The notes below the pieces were generated by a model. It was not told where the DNA came from. It did no database searches and was given only the letters and a program-made list of their open reading frames with translations. From NCBI GenBank assembly GCA_902651635.1, contig CACRSC010000036.1, positions 132,299 to 196,298 of the forward strand: DNA of 64,000 bases, given 5' to 3'. A program made the translations under genes and the position numbers. The stretch comes from Mastigamoeba balamuthi (Eukaryota; Evosea; Mastigamoebida; Mastigamoebidae). This document shows, piece after piece, positions 21,678-32,500 of this stretch (position 1 is its first letter; every line of letters begins with the position of its first letter).

Positions 21678-24600
21678 ATGGAGGCCAACCAATGGTACGC
21701 GGTAGCGATGGCTCAGAGTTCGGAGCCCGGACTCATCGTTCTCATGGAGTTTTGCAGGTATGAAAACCTCGGGGATGTGGTTCAAGACGTGTTCGTGTAC
21801 GAGCGCCGGCCCTTCCTTGAAGGACCCTGGGACGCCGCCACGTGGTTGCACTGGTTCAACGTGCACCGCAACTCACCGGGTTTGTCTCTTGTGGGGGTTA
21901 TCCACTCGGCGCCATGTTACCAACTCTACCCGTCCCTGCCACCAGGCAAGGAGAGCGTGTGGAGGATGAACGTGACCGCGATGCTCTGGACGCTGCGCGC
22001 CTGCAACGAGAGGTGCTACGTCGCGGCCTCGGGCGCGCTGGTGCCGCTGCCGCGTGCCCTTCTGGAGCAGTGCGTGACTCAGACGCGCATGTTCGAGAAC
22101 GCCCCGCCGCTCCCGCCGCTCTTCGAGGCCGCGATGCGCGGGCCGCAGTCGGTCGAGATCTTCAACAACGACTGCTGCGACGTCGCCGCGAGCCTCCTCG
22201 CCAACGGCAGCCGGCCGCTCGTGCTGAACCTCGCGGCGCACGCAAGCCCGGGCGGCGGGTTCCTGTACGGCCACTGGGCGCAGGAGGAGGGCCTCATGCG
22301 CCGCAGCAACTACTGGATGGCCATCGATCCCAGAGTCGGCACGCCGCGCGTCCGGTACCCGCTTCCGCGGCTCGGGGGCTGCTACACGCCCGGCGTAGCG
22401 GTGTTCCGCGCGCCCGAGGCTGAGGGCTACGCGTTCCTCGAGGCGCCCATCCTCATGGACTTCTTCGCCGTTGCTGCGTGGCGCAACCCGCCCCTCGATG
22501 GTCCTGGGCGCCTCGCACGCAACATCGCCAATGACATGCTCACCAAGATACGCCTCGCGCTCGCGGTTGCCGCCGCTACGGGACACGACTCTGTCGTCCT
22601 CGGTGCCCTCGGTTGCGGAGCCTTTGCGTGCGCCATCTCTCCGCTATCCGAGCACCTTCGTCCCCGTCCTCTCTGACGGACATGCCACTGGCTGCTCCTT
22701 GTCCCTTCCACCCCGCTCGCAGAAACCCGCCGCGGCACGTCGCGCAGCTCTTCCGCCAGGCCGTCACGGAGCTGGGATGCTACTTCCGCATCGTCACGTT
22801 TGCGATCTTCGACGACCAAAACGCGCGACAGGGAAGCAACCTCGCCGCCTTTTGCGACGCCTTCCGGGTCCCTCCGCGCCAGGTATGTCTCCGCATGTGC
22901 AGCAGGGGAAAGTGGCGGTGGCTGACTCAGGCGTCCTCCGGCTTTCCTACAGATCAGCCGCCAGAGCATAGTGAAAGAGCGCCAAACTCTCTACCGCAGA
23001 GCCCAAACTGTGGCACCACAGACTGCGCTCGACGGCGACCCTCCTGACTACTACAGCGGTGCTATGCAGCAGCAGCAGCCCGGCAGCCCGCCGCACGCAT
23101 CCCGCCCGTGCCCCGACTACTACGACCTGCAACCCGACGCCGAGTATAGCGACTGCCCCACATACAGCTTCGTCGAGCCGCAGGACGGAGCCAAGAGCCC
23201 GGGCCACATGCCCACTGTGCACTCCCGCCGCCGGGCAGCGACGACTACCTACTTGCCTGCTGCGGGCTCGCACTGCCCTGCCACTGGCAGGGGTGGCCAT
23301 CCCGGTGGGTCGCCACCAGCAACCGGACGCGGGAAGCCCAACATCGCCAACCGTCGCTGCAGCTGGCCGGGCGACGAGGAGCCCCTGTATGCCCCCGCCC
23401 ACAGTAACGGCGAGAGCTCTGGCGCTGGTGCTGACTTCGAGTTTGTCAGGGGGCCGATAGCGGCAGGAGGGCCGCAGCAGGGCCCTTCGTGGAGCCATGT
23501 CACCACTGGTGTGCCAGACACCGCAGGGCAGTCCAAGGCCATGGCTGCGTATGGCAGTGAGCAGCCGTTCACCTCCGCATTGCAGCCCTCGAACGCCCTC
23601 GTCTGTCCGTCTCTGCAGCCTCAGTTCGCAGTTGGCCGTGCGGGGGCGTTGCCGATCGCAAACCCAGCGGTAACAGAGACCGCACAGATGCTACAGCAGC
23701 AGCAGATACAGATACAGCAGCTACAGCAGCTACAGCAGCAGTTACTGCTACAGCTTAAGCAACAGCAGCCACCCATTCCTGTCGCCCCCGCAGTTCAGCC
23801 CACAACGGCGGCCACCCCGGTGCCCGCCTCAGCTGCCGCTGCACAGGCCCCACCGCAGCCTCAGCCGTGCAAGCATGGCGGTCTATGCCGGGACATCGGC
23901 AACGCATCGCACGCGGCCGAATACACGCACCCCTCGCGCTGCGAGTACGGAGGTCTGTGCACGCACCCATCGCACTCGCACATGGTCGACTATGCGCACA
24001 ATCTGGACACGTGCAAGTACGGCGCCGCGTGCACCGACGACAGCGAGGAGCACTGCATCAAGTTCGAGCACCCGCGCACGCGCTGCGAGCACGAGTACAC
24101 GTGTGCGGAGATCGGCAACGCGCGGCACATGAAGCTCTTCGATCACGGCTTCCTGCCGCCGTGCCGCAGCGGCAGCGAGTGTGACGCCGGGGCGCACCAC
24201 AAGGAGCACGCGAAGCGGTACTCGCACCCGTGTTGGTTCGGCGCGCAGTGTCGCCACATCAAGTCCAAGGACATGCAGCACCTGCTTATGCACACGCACC
24301 AGTACCGCCCGCCGTGCAAGTTCGAAGGCAAGTGCGAGTACCTGCTCAACGGCGACCGCGGACACTGCTTGAAGTTCTCGCACCCGAACGTACGCGACAT
24401 CCGCGAGGAGTGCCAATACGGCAAGTTCTGCCTCGACCGCAGCCCCGGCCACCACATCCAGTTCTCGCACCCAGCGCGCCCTGTGCAGTTTTGTATGCTG
24501 CGGGGGCTCAATAACGACTTTCTCCTGCCCGTGCTCGCCGGAGCCGGAGGCAGTGGCGGCTTCCACGCCAATAAGGACCAGCTGCTCGCTAAACTTAATG

Positions 24601-26428
24601 CCCCGGCCGCTGCCACCGGTGGCCGCTTCAATGTGATGCCCGAGCTCAAGTCGTGGGTGCAGTGCTTCCACCCATTGCACCGCTGCAAGATCGATACTCT
24701 GAAGATGATCATCGAGCACGGCGCCATTGTCTCGCTTCACTTCCAGGAGTTCATGGAGGAGCACCCGGACAAAGCTGCCATGACCGAGGTCGTGGGAGAC
24801 GCCACCATCGCCAGGATCCTCCATCGCGCTCAGAAGACCATGACGGACCTGAAAGGGCTTCGCGACTGGGCAAAGCTCGTCATCCGCTCCAAGGTGGCGG
24901 GCCAGCTGCCCCAAGACGAAAAGGCCACTCACGACTTAAAGAAGGGCATCAGTGCCGTTATCGGCAAGCAGTTGGTAGCAACCTTAAACTTCCAAACAAA
25001 CATCATTTGTTCGCTTACGACTAAGCATTGGCAGATGAAGGAGCTCGAGTGCCGCATTGAGGCGATTGCCACTCGCGCAAAAACCCACGTCAAGACGGGA
25101 ATCAAGTACCACGTGGACAAGACCCTCGGGTTTGCTACCACGACCGCCTACCTGTAGCTCTTCTTATTCCCCAACAGGACCGACAAGCACGTTTTCTCGA
25201 CGGTTGGTCCGTCTGTACTTCCGTACCACTACGGCGACATCTGCTTGGTACTCAGTCAAGAGGTCATGTTCCACCCAGACTTCAACTTCACCTTCCAGGC
25301 TGGTACGTTTTTTTCGTTAAGTCTTTTCCACAAATCCCCAACATGGTGATGTGCGAGCAGGCACGACATTCAATACGAATAACGACATTCCCGGCTTCCA
25401 CAAAGCCAAGCTCCACCCTATCGTCGATGACTGGGACACTGTGATGGCTGGAATGATTCAGAGCCGCTTCAGCGCCGCGGGATCGGATGCCGACGCCATC
25501 AAGAAGGCGGTGCGTCTTCTTTTGTCTGCTTCCTGGTTTTCGTGCTGTCTACCCCCCCGCTGACCTCTGGCCTTAGTACATGTCTGTCGACCCCCACCGC
25601 ATCATCGAGGGACACCTACCGAGTGTCGTCCCGTTGTCAGCTGTCATGAAGATCATTATCCCAGACTCGGACTACTCTCAGCTCACTGAGGCTGAGAAGG
25701 TACTTCTCGACTCGCACATGAGCGCACGCCCCAAGTCCATTGTCCGCATGACCGGCATCACTGCGATTCCAGATAGGGTTGCAGTGTTGATGGAAGGTCG
25801 ACCGTTCTTCCACCCCTCACCTTGTGTTGTGTCTACCTCACACTTCGTCTTATACAGCCAACAAGTACATAGTCGCGTCGGACCCAATCACTCGCAGCCT
25901 CAGCGGATTCTGCTTCTCGATTGAATCACGCAAGGGAAAGGAAACGCTCCTGCCCACGAGCTTCCGTCATGCGGGAACAGGTACTGTGACCTTTGAGGCC
26001 CTCGGGCGCGACATACGTGTCACTCTGTCCGCATCCCCCAAGCCCACGTTCGGTACGAAGGAGAGTTGTGCTTCGGCTGCAATTGGCTACAGCCGTAAAT
26101 GCCTTGTCGGGCTGCGCGAGGGCAACGCCGACAACTCGGGGTACACGGAGACAGCCGCGGACTTCTTCCGTGGTACTGACATGCTCGCCTACGTGAGATA
26201 CTCGCTGATAATTGACGGCAAACACAAGAAGCTCGAGCTGCACAACCACGTCAATGGTAAAAGTGTAACTCTTCAGTCGAAGGCTCTTCTCTCGGATGCA
26301 TTTTACGTGCAGGTCAGTTGCTGGAATCACGCAGTGTCAATCCGAAACATGCAGAGTGCGTCCTTCACGTTCTTTCTTCCCCTTCCTCCCTTCCCCTTCA
26401 TCCATTTTTTCTTCAGCCCCCATGCTAA
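21678..26428 (+). CDS. Microbial-type poly(ADP-ribose) glycohydrolase fused to eight PBZ-type zinc fingers
   Basis: Predicted eraser of poly(ADP-ribose) with its own PAR-binding array. Eight phase-consistent exons: 21678..22627, 22723..22882, 22953..25153, 25178..25302, 25361..25509, 25577..25796, 25858..26312 and 26417..26428 (1423 residues). Residues about 90-365 match the DUF2263/TIGR02452 microbial PARG family: SPGGGFLYGHWAQEE (Gly192-194 and QEE 202-204, the PARG signature GGG-x7-QEE), LGALGCGAFANPPRHVAQLF and VTFAIFDDQN. A Pro/Ser/Gln-rich linker with a CAG-rich tract (about 617-645) leads to eight C-x5-C-xn-H-x5-H(P) fingers at about 676-880, e.g. CKHGGLCRDIGNASH/AAEYTHP and CQYGKFC...HHIQFSHP. 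These fit the PBZ consensus. The remaining 540 residues are unrecognised, ending in a beta-rich part that faintly resembles FAMeT-type domains. The very N-terminus and the last tiny exon are less certain. Confidence 0.85.
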
Positions 26429-27734
26429 CTGCTCTGGCCAGTCTGCTGAACAGGGCGGACTGAAGATAGTCCTCCACTCATATCTCTTCTTGATGTTTGC
26501 ACAATGCCTCCCAGCTCGCGCAAAACCAAGTCATTCTGCCTGCTGCTGCCACATCCACTCTCCCCTCATGCACTTGTTGTGCCTTCTTCTTTCTGTTGTG
26601 AAGGATGAGAAGTAAATCGTAACAAGTGTCGTTGTCTTTGCGCATTTACTGCTCTCGAGCCAGACCGTGCGTCAGAGGATGGGTGTGCGTATTGCAGTGT
26701 GCTCAGGTTGCGTGTTTGTTCTCGTGTTTTTTTTTGATGCCCAACAGTCTCTTCTCAGAATGGACAGACCAGGACAGCCAAATTTATCAGAGTTCAAGTG
26801 CTGTATACAGTGGGACCAACAGAGAGGCCACACATATTGACCCTGGAAGGATCATGAACGATGTGCCTCCTTCCCCTTCATACTGCATAATCCTCGGTTT
26901 CGTTGTATCTACCCAAACCCCCTTATCAATGTGTGGAACTGCAAAATGAAACGAACTGAGGCCAGCCAGCACCACTAGTCACATTTACTATTAAAACGAG
27001 TAGCAAAGATCACACAAGATACAAAACACATTAAATCACACGCTAAGGAACTGTGTTTCTGGCATTCTCTCGGGGAGGGGAACCATGCCATACACCTCTG
27101 GGTTTGGGAAAAGGGAGGAGTGCTAACAGGGAATGCCTATGTGCTTCAGGCACTTCCTAATGTTGCAGCTATTTCAGCCAACCAACACTTAGCAGTGATT
27201 CCCGGAATCGCTTTACTGAAACAGCTAACACACAATCAGTGAGTGTAGCACCCCTGTGGCAGATAGCCCCCTGAACCCAATCCAACCCAAGTCTGATTCC
27301 TCTTATCTGCCTGAACCTGCTGCACAGAGTTAGCTGTTGGTCGGTGGTAGATTTTCAAACCAGCCAGTGGTAGATTTTTTTCTCAGTCTTTTTAACCATT
27401 ATGGCATTGTGCGACCTTGCAGTGCTTCTTGAGGACTACAACAACCACGTCACAGACAAGAAGGCACGGGCAGATACCATCAAGGCTGCCAATGATGAGG
27501 AGAAGAGCCAGATGGCAAGCAAGGCCCTACTGGAGGCGTTTTTGAAGATGAAGGTGCAGAAGTGGCAGAATGTCTCGGACCATCTATTATGCACTGTAGC
27601 AGAACTATTTGCATAGCAGTGCATAGTGGAATGCACTATAGTGTGTTCTGCTATGCACTGCTACAGGGCACTTCCGCTACAGTGTGTAGCGAACCACTCC
27701 ACTACACATCATAGTAGAATTATATCAGAGTGTT
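26429..27734. other. Low-GC spacer with a short open frame
   Basis: 3' flank of the PARG-PBZ gene. An open frame at 27401..27616 encodes a lysine-rich helix (DKKARADTIKAANDEEKSQM) resembling the tail of a transposon-type DNA-binding protein; this is weak. Near 27600-27720 an imperfect palindromic, TATGCACT-rich stretch occurs. No intact gene was found. Confidence 0.3.
27083..27240 (+). repeat. Left member of an inverted repeat pair flanking the duplicated pseudogene
   Basis: Starting CCATGCCATACACCTCTGG, this segment is roughly three-quarters identical to the reverse complement of 29290..29451. Its weak translation (VLQALPNVAAISANQHLAVI) matches the translation of the other member, so both derive from one coding mobile-element-like fragment. 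Confidence 0.65.
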
Positions 27735-29030
27735 GACAAATAACGACAATGTCAGCTTCCACAAAGCCAAGCTCCATTCTATCGTCGACGACTGGGCCAC
27801 TGCGATGGCTGGGATGATTCAGAGCTGCTTCAGCACTGCGGAATCGGATGCTGATGCCATCAAGAAGGCAGTGCGTCTTCTTTTTTGTGTGTCCCTGCTT
27901 TTTTTGCTGTCTAGCGACCCACTGACCTCTGGCCTTAGTATATGTCTATCGACCCTCACCGCATCATCGAGGGGCATCTGCCAAGCATCGTTCCTTTGTC
28001 AGCTATCGAGAAGGTCATCATTCCAGACTCGTACTACTCACAGCTCACCAAAGCCGAGAAGGCACTTCTCGACTCGCATCTGAGAGCGCGCCCCAGGCCC
28101 ATTGTCCACATGACCGGCATCACTGCGAATCTAGATAGAGTCGCAGTGTTGATAGAAGGTTGACCGTTCTCCAACCTTCTCTTCCCTCCTCTTCTTTTTT
28201 GTTGTGCCGTACCTCTTCTCACTGAGACTCACACCACGAACAAGTACGTTGTCGCCTCGGGCTCAATCACCCACAGCCTGGACGGATTATGTTTCTCAAT
28301 CGAATCGTGCAAGGGAAAGGAAACGCTCCTGCCCACGAGCTTCCATCAAGCGGGAACAGGCACTGTGACCTTCGAGGCTCTCGGGCGAGACATTCGCATC
28401 TATCTGCATCTCCTAAGCCCACGTTCGGAACGAAGGGGAGCTGCACTTCGGTTGCAATTGGCAATGGCCACAAATTCCTTGTCGGGCTGTGTGAGGGCAA
28501 TGCCGACGACTCGGGGTACATGGAGACAGCTGCGGACTTCTTCCGCGGTACTGATATGCTCGACTACGTGCGATACTCACTGAGCATCAACAGCAAGCTC
28601 ACGAAGCTCGAGCTGCACAACCGTGTCAATCACAATAGCATATCCCTTCAGTCAAAGACGCTTCTCTCGGACGCATTTTAAGGTCAGTTGCTGGAAGCAC
28701 GCTGTCTCGATCTGCAATATGCATAGTGTGTCCTTCCTCCACGTTCTTTCCTCCCCTCTATTTCAGTATTCGTCACCCCCTGACGCAAACTCCTCCTACC
28801 AGTCAAATGAATAGGTACTCGCCGAACAGTCGGCAACTCCACTCATATCTTCTTGCTGCTTGCATTATGAACAACGCCTCCCACTCGCACCTGCTGCTGC
28901 AATAGCCACATTCCTTGAAATCACTTGTTGTAGGTGAGAAAAAGAAAAAAAGAACTAGTGTTACTATCTCTCACGCACACTACTATTGTGACAGGTAGCA
29001 CGCCAGAGAATGGGCAGTGTGCACTGTGTT
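27735..29030 (+). pseudogene. Decayed partial duplicate of the PARG-PBZ gene 3' end
   Basis: Matches the last exons, introns and 3' UTR of the gene at 21.7-26.4 kb. FHKAKLHSIVDDWATAMAGM, then MSIDPHRIIEGHLPSIVPLS and SKAEKALLDSHL-like blocks (here TKAEKALLDSHLRARP), then KGKETLLPTSFHQAGTGTVT and DYVRYSLSINS, follow in the same order with introns at the same places. A frameshift lies in the block after TVTFEALGRDIR (about 28400), and a TAA follows DAF at 28679 where the parent has a splice donor. No PARG or zinc-finger part is present. Similarity extends past the stop to about 29030, so the duplication was of genomic DNA, not a retrocopy. Confidence 0.8.
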
Positions 29031-29289
29031 GCTGCCACATGTTTATTTCTATTATCAGGTTGAATGTTGCAATATGTGGAAACCGGCAGGAAAACAACAA
29101 AGGGTGTTTTGTTGGAGATTTGTGAGTGGCTCGCAGAGCTACTCCAAGAAGGAGCATAGTGATGACAATATCTGAGAGAAGGTGCTGATGTTAGGCATAT
29201 CTCATGTAGTTTTTTGGGAACGGATACTGATACAGTGCCTTTCAGACCTCCCTTCGCCACACCAAGCCCGTTAATGGTGGCATGGCAGC

Positions 29290-29451
29290 TATCTGTCACA
29301 AGGGTGCGATTCCCTGTTGCAATTTCTGGAATTGCATCTAAGTGTTGATTTTCTGAAATAGCTATATCATTGGGAAGTTTCTGAAGCACGCAACAGGAAT
29401 TCCCTGTTTCCCACTCCCCCCATTTCCCAAATCCAGAGGTGTATTGCATGG
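29290..29451 (-). repeat. Right member of the inverted repeat pair, with a longer coding-like fragment
   Basis: The reverse complement matches 27083..27240. The minus-strand translation runs further: CVLQKLPNDIAISENQHLDA, then LVTDSCHATINGLGVAKGGL. It looks like a piece of an old mobile-element polyprotein, but the family was not recognised. Confidence 0.6.
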
Positions 29452-29500
29452 ATCCCCCCGCCGAGATCAATGTCAGATAGCAGTTCCTTTACAGTGCATG

Positions 29501-32500
29501 CTAACGACGACGGATATGGCGAACACGTCCGTTGCGCTTGTTCGTCTGTGTCCCGCGGTTAAAGTCTATCGTGTATGTCTCGGGCGTTCCCGGGGTCTGC
29601 AGACCGTCGAGCTGTCAAAAGGTTAAGGGTGAAGAATGATGAAAGTATGAGGGGGGACGAAGAATTTCGCACAACGTGAGAGGCTGTTCCAGCGTTGTAG
29701 GCATCGAATGCACGCTGCAGTGAGAACTGGATCACCGAGTCATACTGCATCCACTTGCCGCCGTCGTCGGTGTACTCCCACACGTGGCATGCCGACGGCA
29801 CCTTGGCTCTCTGAATTACACGCGTGTACCCCGTCGCAACCTTCTTTTGCACGAGCATGGGATGGAAGAATATGTCGTAGTCGGCGAGCTGGTCGTCTGC
29901 ATATCGGCGGATGGGTGGCATGCGAAAAGCAGCCTGTCCACCTCCATTCGTGTACTTGGTGTAGTTCTCCTCGATCATGCAGCTTATCTCCTCGGTGTAG
30001 GGCTGGAATGCTCCATTGTCATCCCGCCATTGCCAGCGGAATGGCGATTGCCAGGAGATACCGCCCTTTTCCGATAGGGTCGGCACGTCGGCACTGCTTG
30101 TCGCTGCCGCAGCAGTACCCACTACAGCAGCTGGCACCATTGAGAGGAAGGCTGCTCTGGCCGATGGCTTGCCGAACTGGACGACGGAGACGGGGAGACA
30201 GAAGGAGTTCGCGCTCGCACCGAGCGGATTGTTCACGACGGGCCCGAGGGGGCACGTTGTCATCGGAGCATTGCGCGAGATGAGCGATACTATCATGAAG
30301 TTGCTTCCACGACAGTAGCCAAACGAGATCGACGGCGTCGCACCAAAGTACTCTCCGGGACCGTATGCCTGCCCAGAACGCCGTTGCGTGTCCCAGCCCT
30401 CGTTGCAGATCGCCCCAGATGCCGGTCTCGGACGACCCGTGCCACGCAAAGACACCTGCTCCAGCCTCGGTCCCGAAGTTGGCGGTTCCGCCAATCGCCC
30501 CTAAGAAGCGCTTCATCGACTGGCATGGCAACGCAAGCGCCGTGTTGCAATGAACTGCGTCGATCGGCTGCATCTGGACCCACTGAGTGCGCGCCCACTC
30601 CTCTGCACGCTTGAACAGTGATTCAAGCGACTCGGCGAGGAGCTTGTGCGCCTTGTACTCGGCGCACGTCCTGCTGGCATGCCGGTCGTCGATGCAGTCG
30701 CAATAGGTGCAGATGAAGAGACGGCACGCAGCGCAGGGCCCGCTGTGGACAGCATTGATGACGCCGATGCAGTTGGCCGTCGGGCACGCGTGCATATTCT
30801 TTTTTATCAGGTCCGCTACCACCGAGCAGCTGCGCGAAGCGTGCAACGGCTGGTCGACGAGCCCGCATGCAGCACACACGATATGCCCACACGCTCTGCA
30901 GCGCTCATACACGCCGCTGGCACGGACAGCCCCAGCGCAGCCACGAATGGGGCAGCACGTCTGGCCAGTTTGCTTGAGCTCGCGGTACTGTGCGCACGAG
31001 CGCGCCGTGTGCATCTTGTCGTCGCAGCAGGTGCACGAGCCGCAGACCCAGTGGTGGCAAGCTGAGCATTTCTGCAGGCCAGCGTGGCGGCTTACGTATG
31101 CAGTGCATCCCGGTGCGGGGCACGGTGCCATGTCGCGCTTGTACTCCTCGAACTGCTCGCACGAACGGCCCGTGTGCCACACGTGGCCAACAGTGCCACA
31201 CTCGCCGCACACGTCTCTGGCGCAGGTGGAGCACTTGGCGTAGCGCGCCTTGCGGCTCACGAGGCCGTTGCAGCCGCTGGGGCACGCCACCATGTCCCGC
31301 ATCCACTCTCCGTATTCGGGGCAGGTGCGCCCTCTGTGCGCTTCTGCGTCGATTGCGCCGCAGCGCGCACACACACCGCGGAAGCACGAAGAGCACGTCG
31401 CGTAGCCGTCCGCGAGCGCGACTACACCACCGCAAGCCGTCGGGCACGTGCACAAGCCGCGAATTCTCAGCTGCTCCTGCACAGCGGGCCCCGTCGTGAC
31501 ACGAGATGCGGCCTCGGGCGACAGGCGGCGCAGGTCGGCGATGGCGATCGGGGTTTTGCATGCGGGGCAGCAGTTGTCGGGCTGCGCCGAGGCACGGCAG
31601 GACTCGAGGCACGAAAGGCAGGCCCAATGGCCGCAGAGCTCGAGCGAGAAATCGGGCTCGCCCTTGCAGAAGGCGCAGTGGGCGCCATTCACGGGGCCCA
31701 TGCCGAGCGACTCCTGCATGTCGACGAGCACCGCATCGCGGCAGCGGCTCATCTCGTCGGCGCTCTTGTGCGAGACAAAAACGAGGCACGACCTCGACGC
31801 CCAGCATTGGACGTTACAGGAGAATTGGTGCCGCGCCGACTCGAGCAGTCGTGCGCCGGCCTTGCCGGGCTGGAACGTCACGCAATCTGCGGGGCTGATG
31901 CGAACAACGGCCATACGCTTCGAGAACGACTCGAGGGAGTCGCCGATCCAGCGAAGCAGCTCACCCTGGCTCGCACCATCGCCGTAAAGTTCGATGTGCA
32001 GCCCGAGGCCGTGCTGGCACACCTTGACGCGCATTTTCGGCCCCGCCTTGCGCGACAGTGGCGAGTTGGCTCCCTCGGCTGTGAGCTCGGAAAAGAACTC
32101 GTAGCGAAGGATCGAGTCGCTCTGTGCGACATCGATTACGGCGGGTGCGGTATTGGCGGCCAGTAGCTTTGCCGCGCAGCCGCACCGACTCGGGCGGCCG
32201 GAGAACGTCACGCACTGGGTGTACGACGGCCCTCCGCCGCTGCCTCCGCTGCGGACTGCGCGGCAGCCGAACCGCGTCTCACACGTGTCGATGAGCGCGT
32301 CGAGGGCGTCCTTGCCGAATACGTCCGCGTGCTTGATGTAGACAACGGCACGCCCCTCGCCATCGAGCTGGATCTGTGGTACGGGACCGTTGGCGGCGGG
32401 CGGCGCCCTCCCAGAACGGCCGTTGAAAAGGTTCGTTGGCTCTGACACCGAGGAGACTCCGTCCACCAGGCAGTCCGCCTCGATTGCTGACATGCAAAGA

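Noticed and set aside
23690-23770. CAG-rich stretch as an expanded microsatellite or assembly artefact
   Set aside because: It keeps the reading frame of the PARG-PBZ gene and is interrupted by other codons, as in ordinary Gln-rich linkers.
30019-30400. C-terminal end of the helicase protein in its own long frame down to 30019
   Set aside because: That frame gives low-complexity Arg/Ser sequence, while the neighbouring frame encodes the rest of the PARP core and two WWE domains and splices to a good WWE end.
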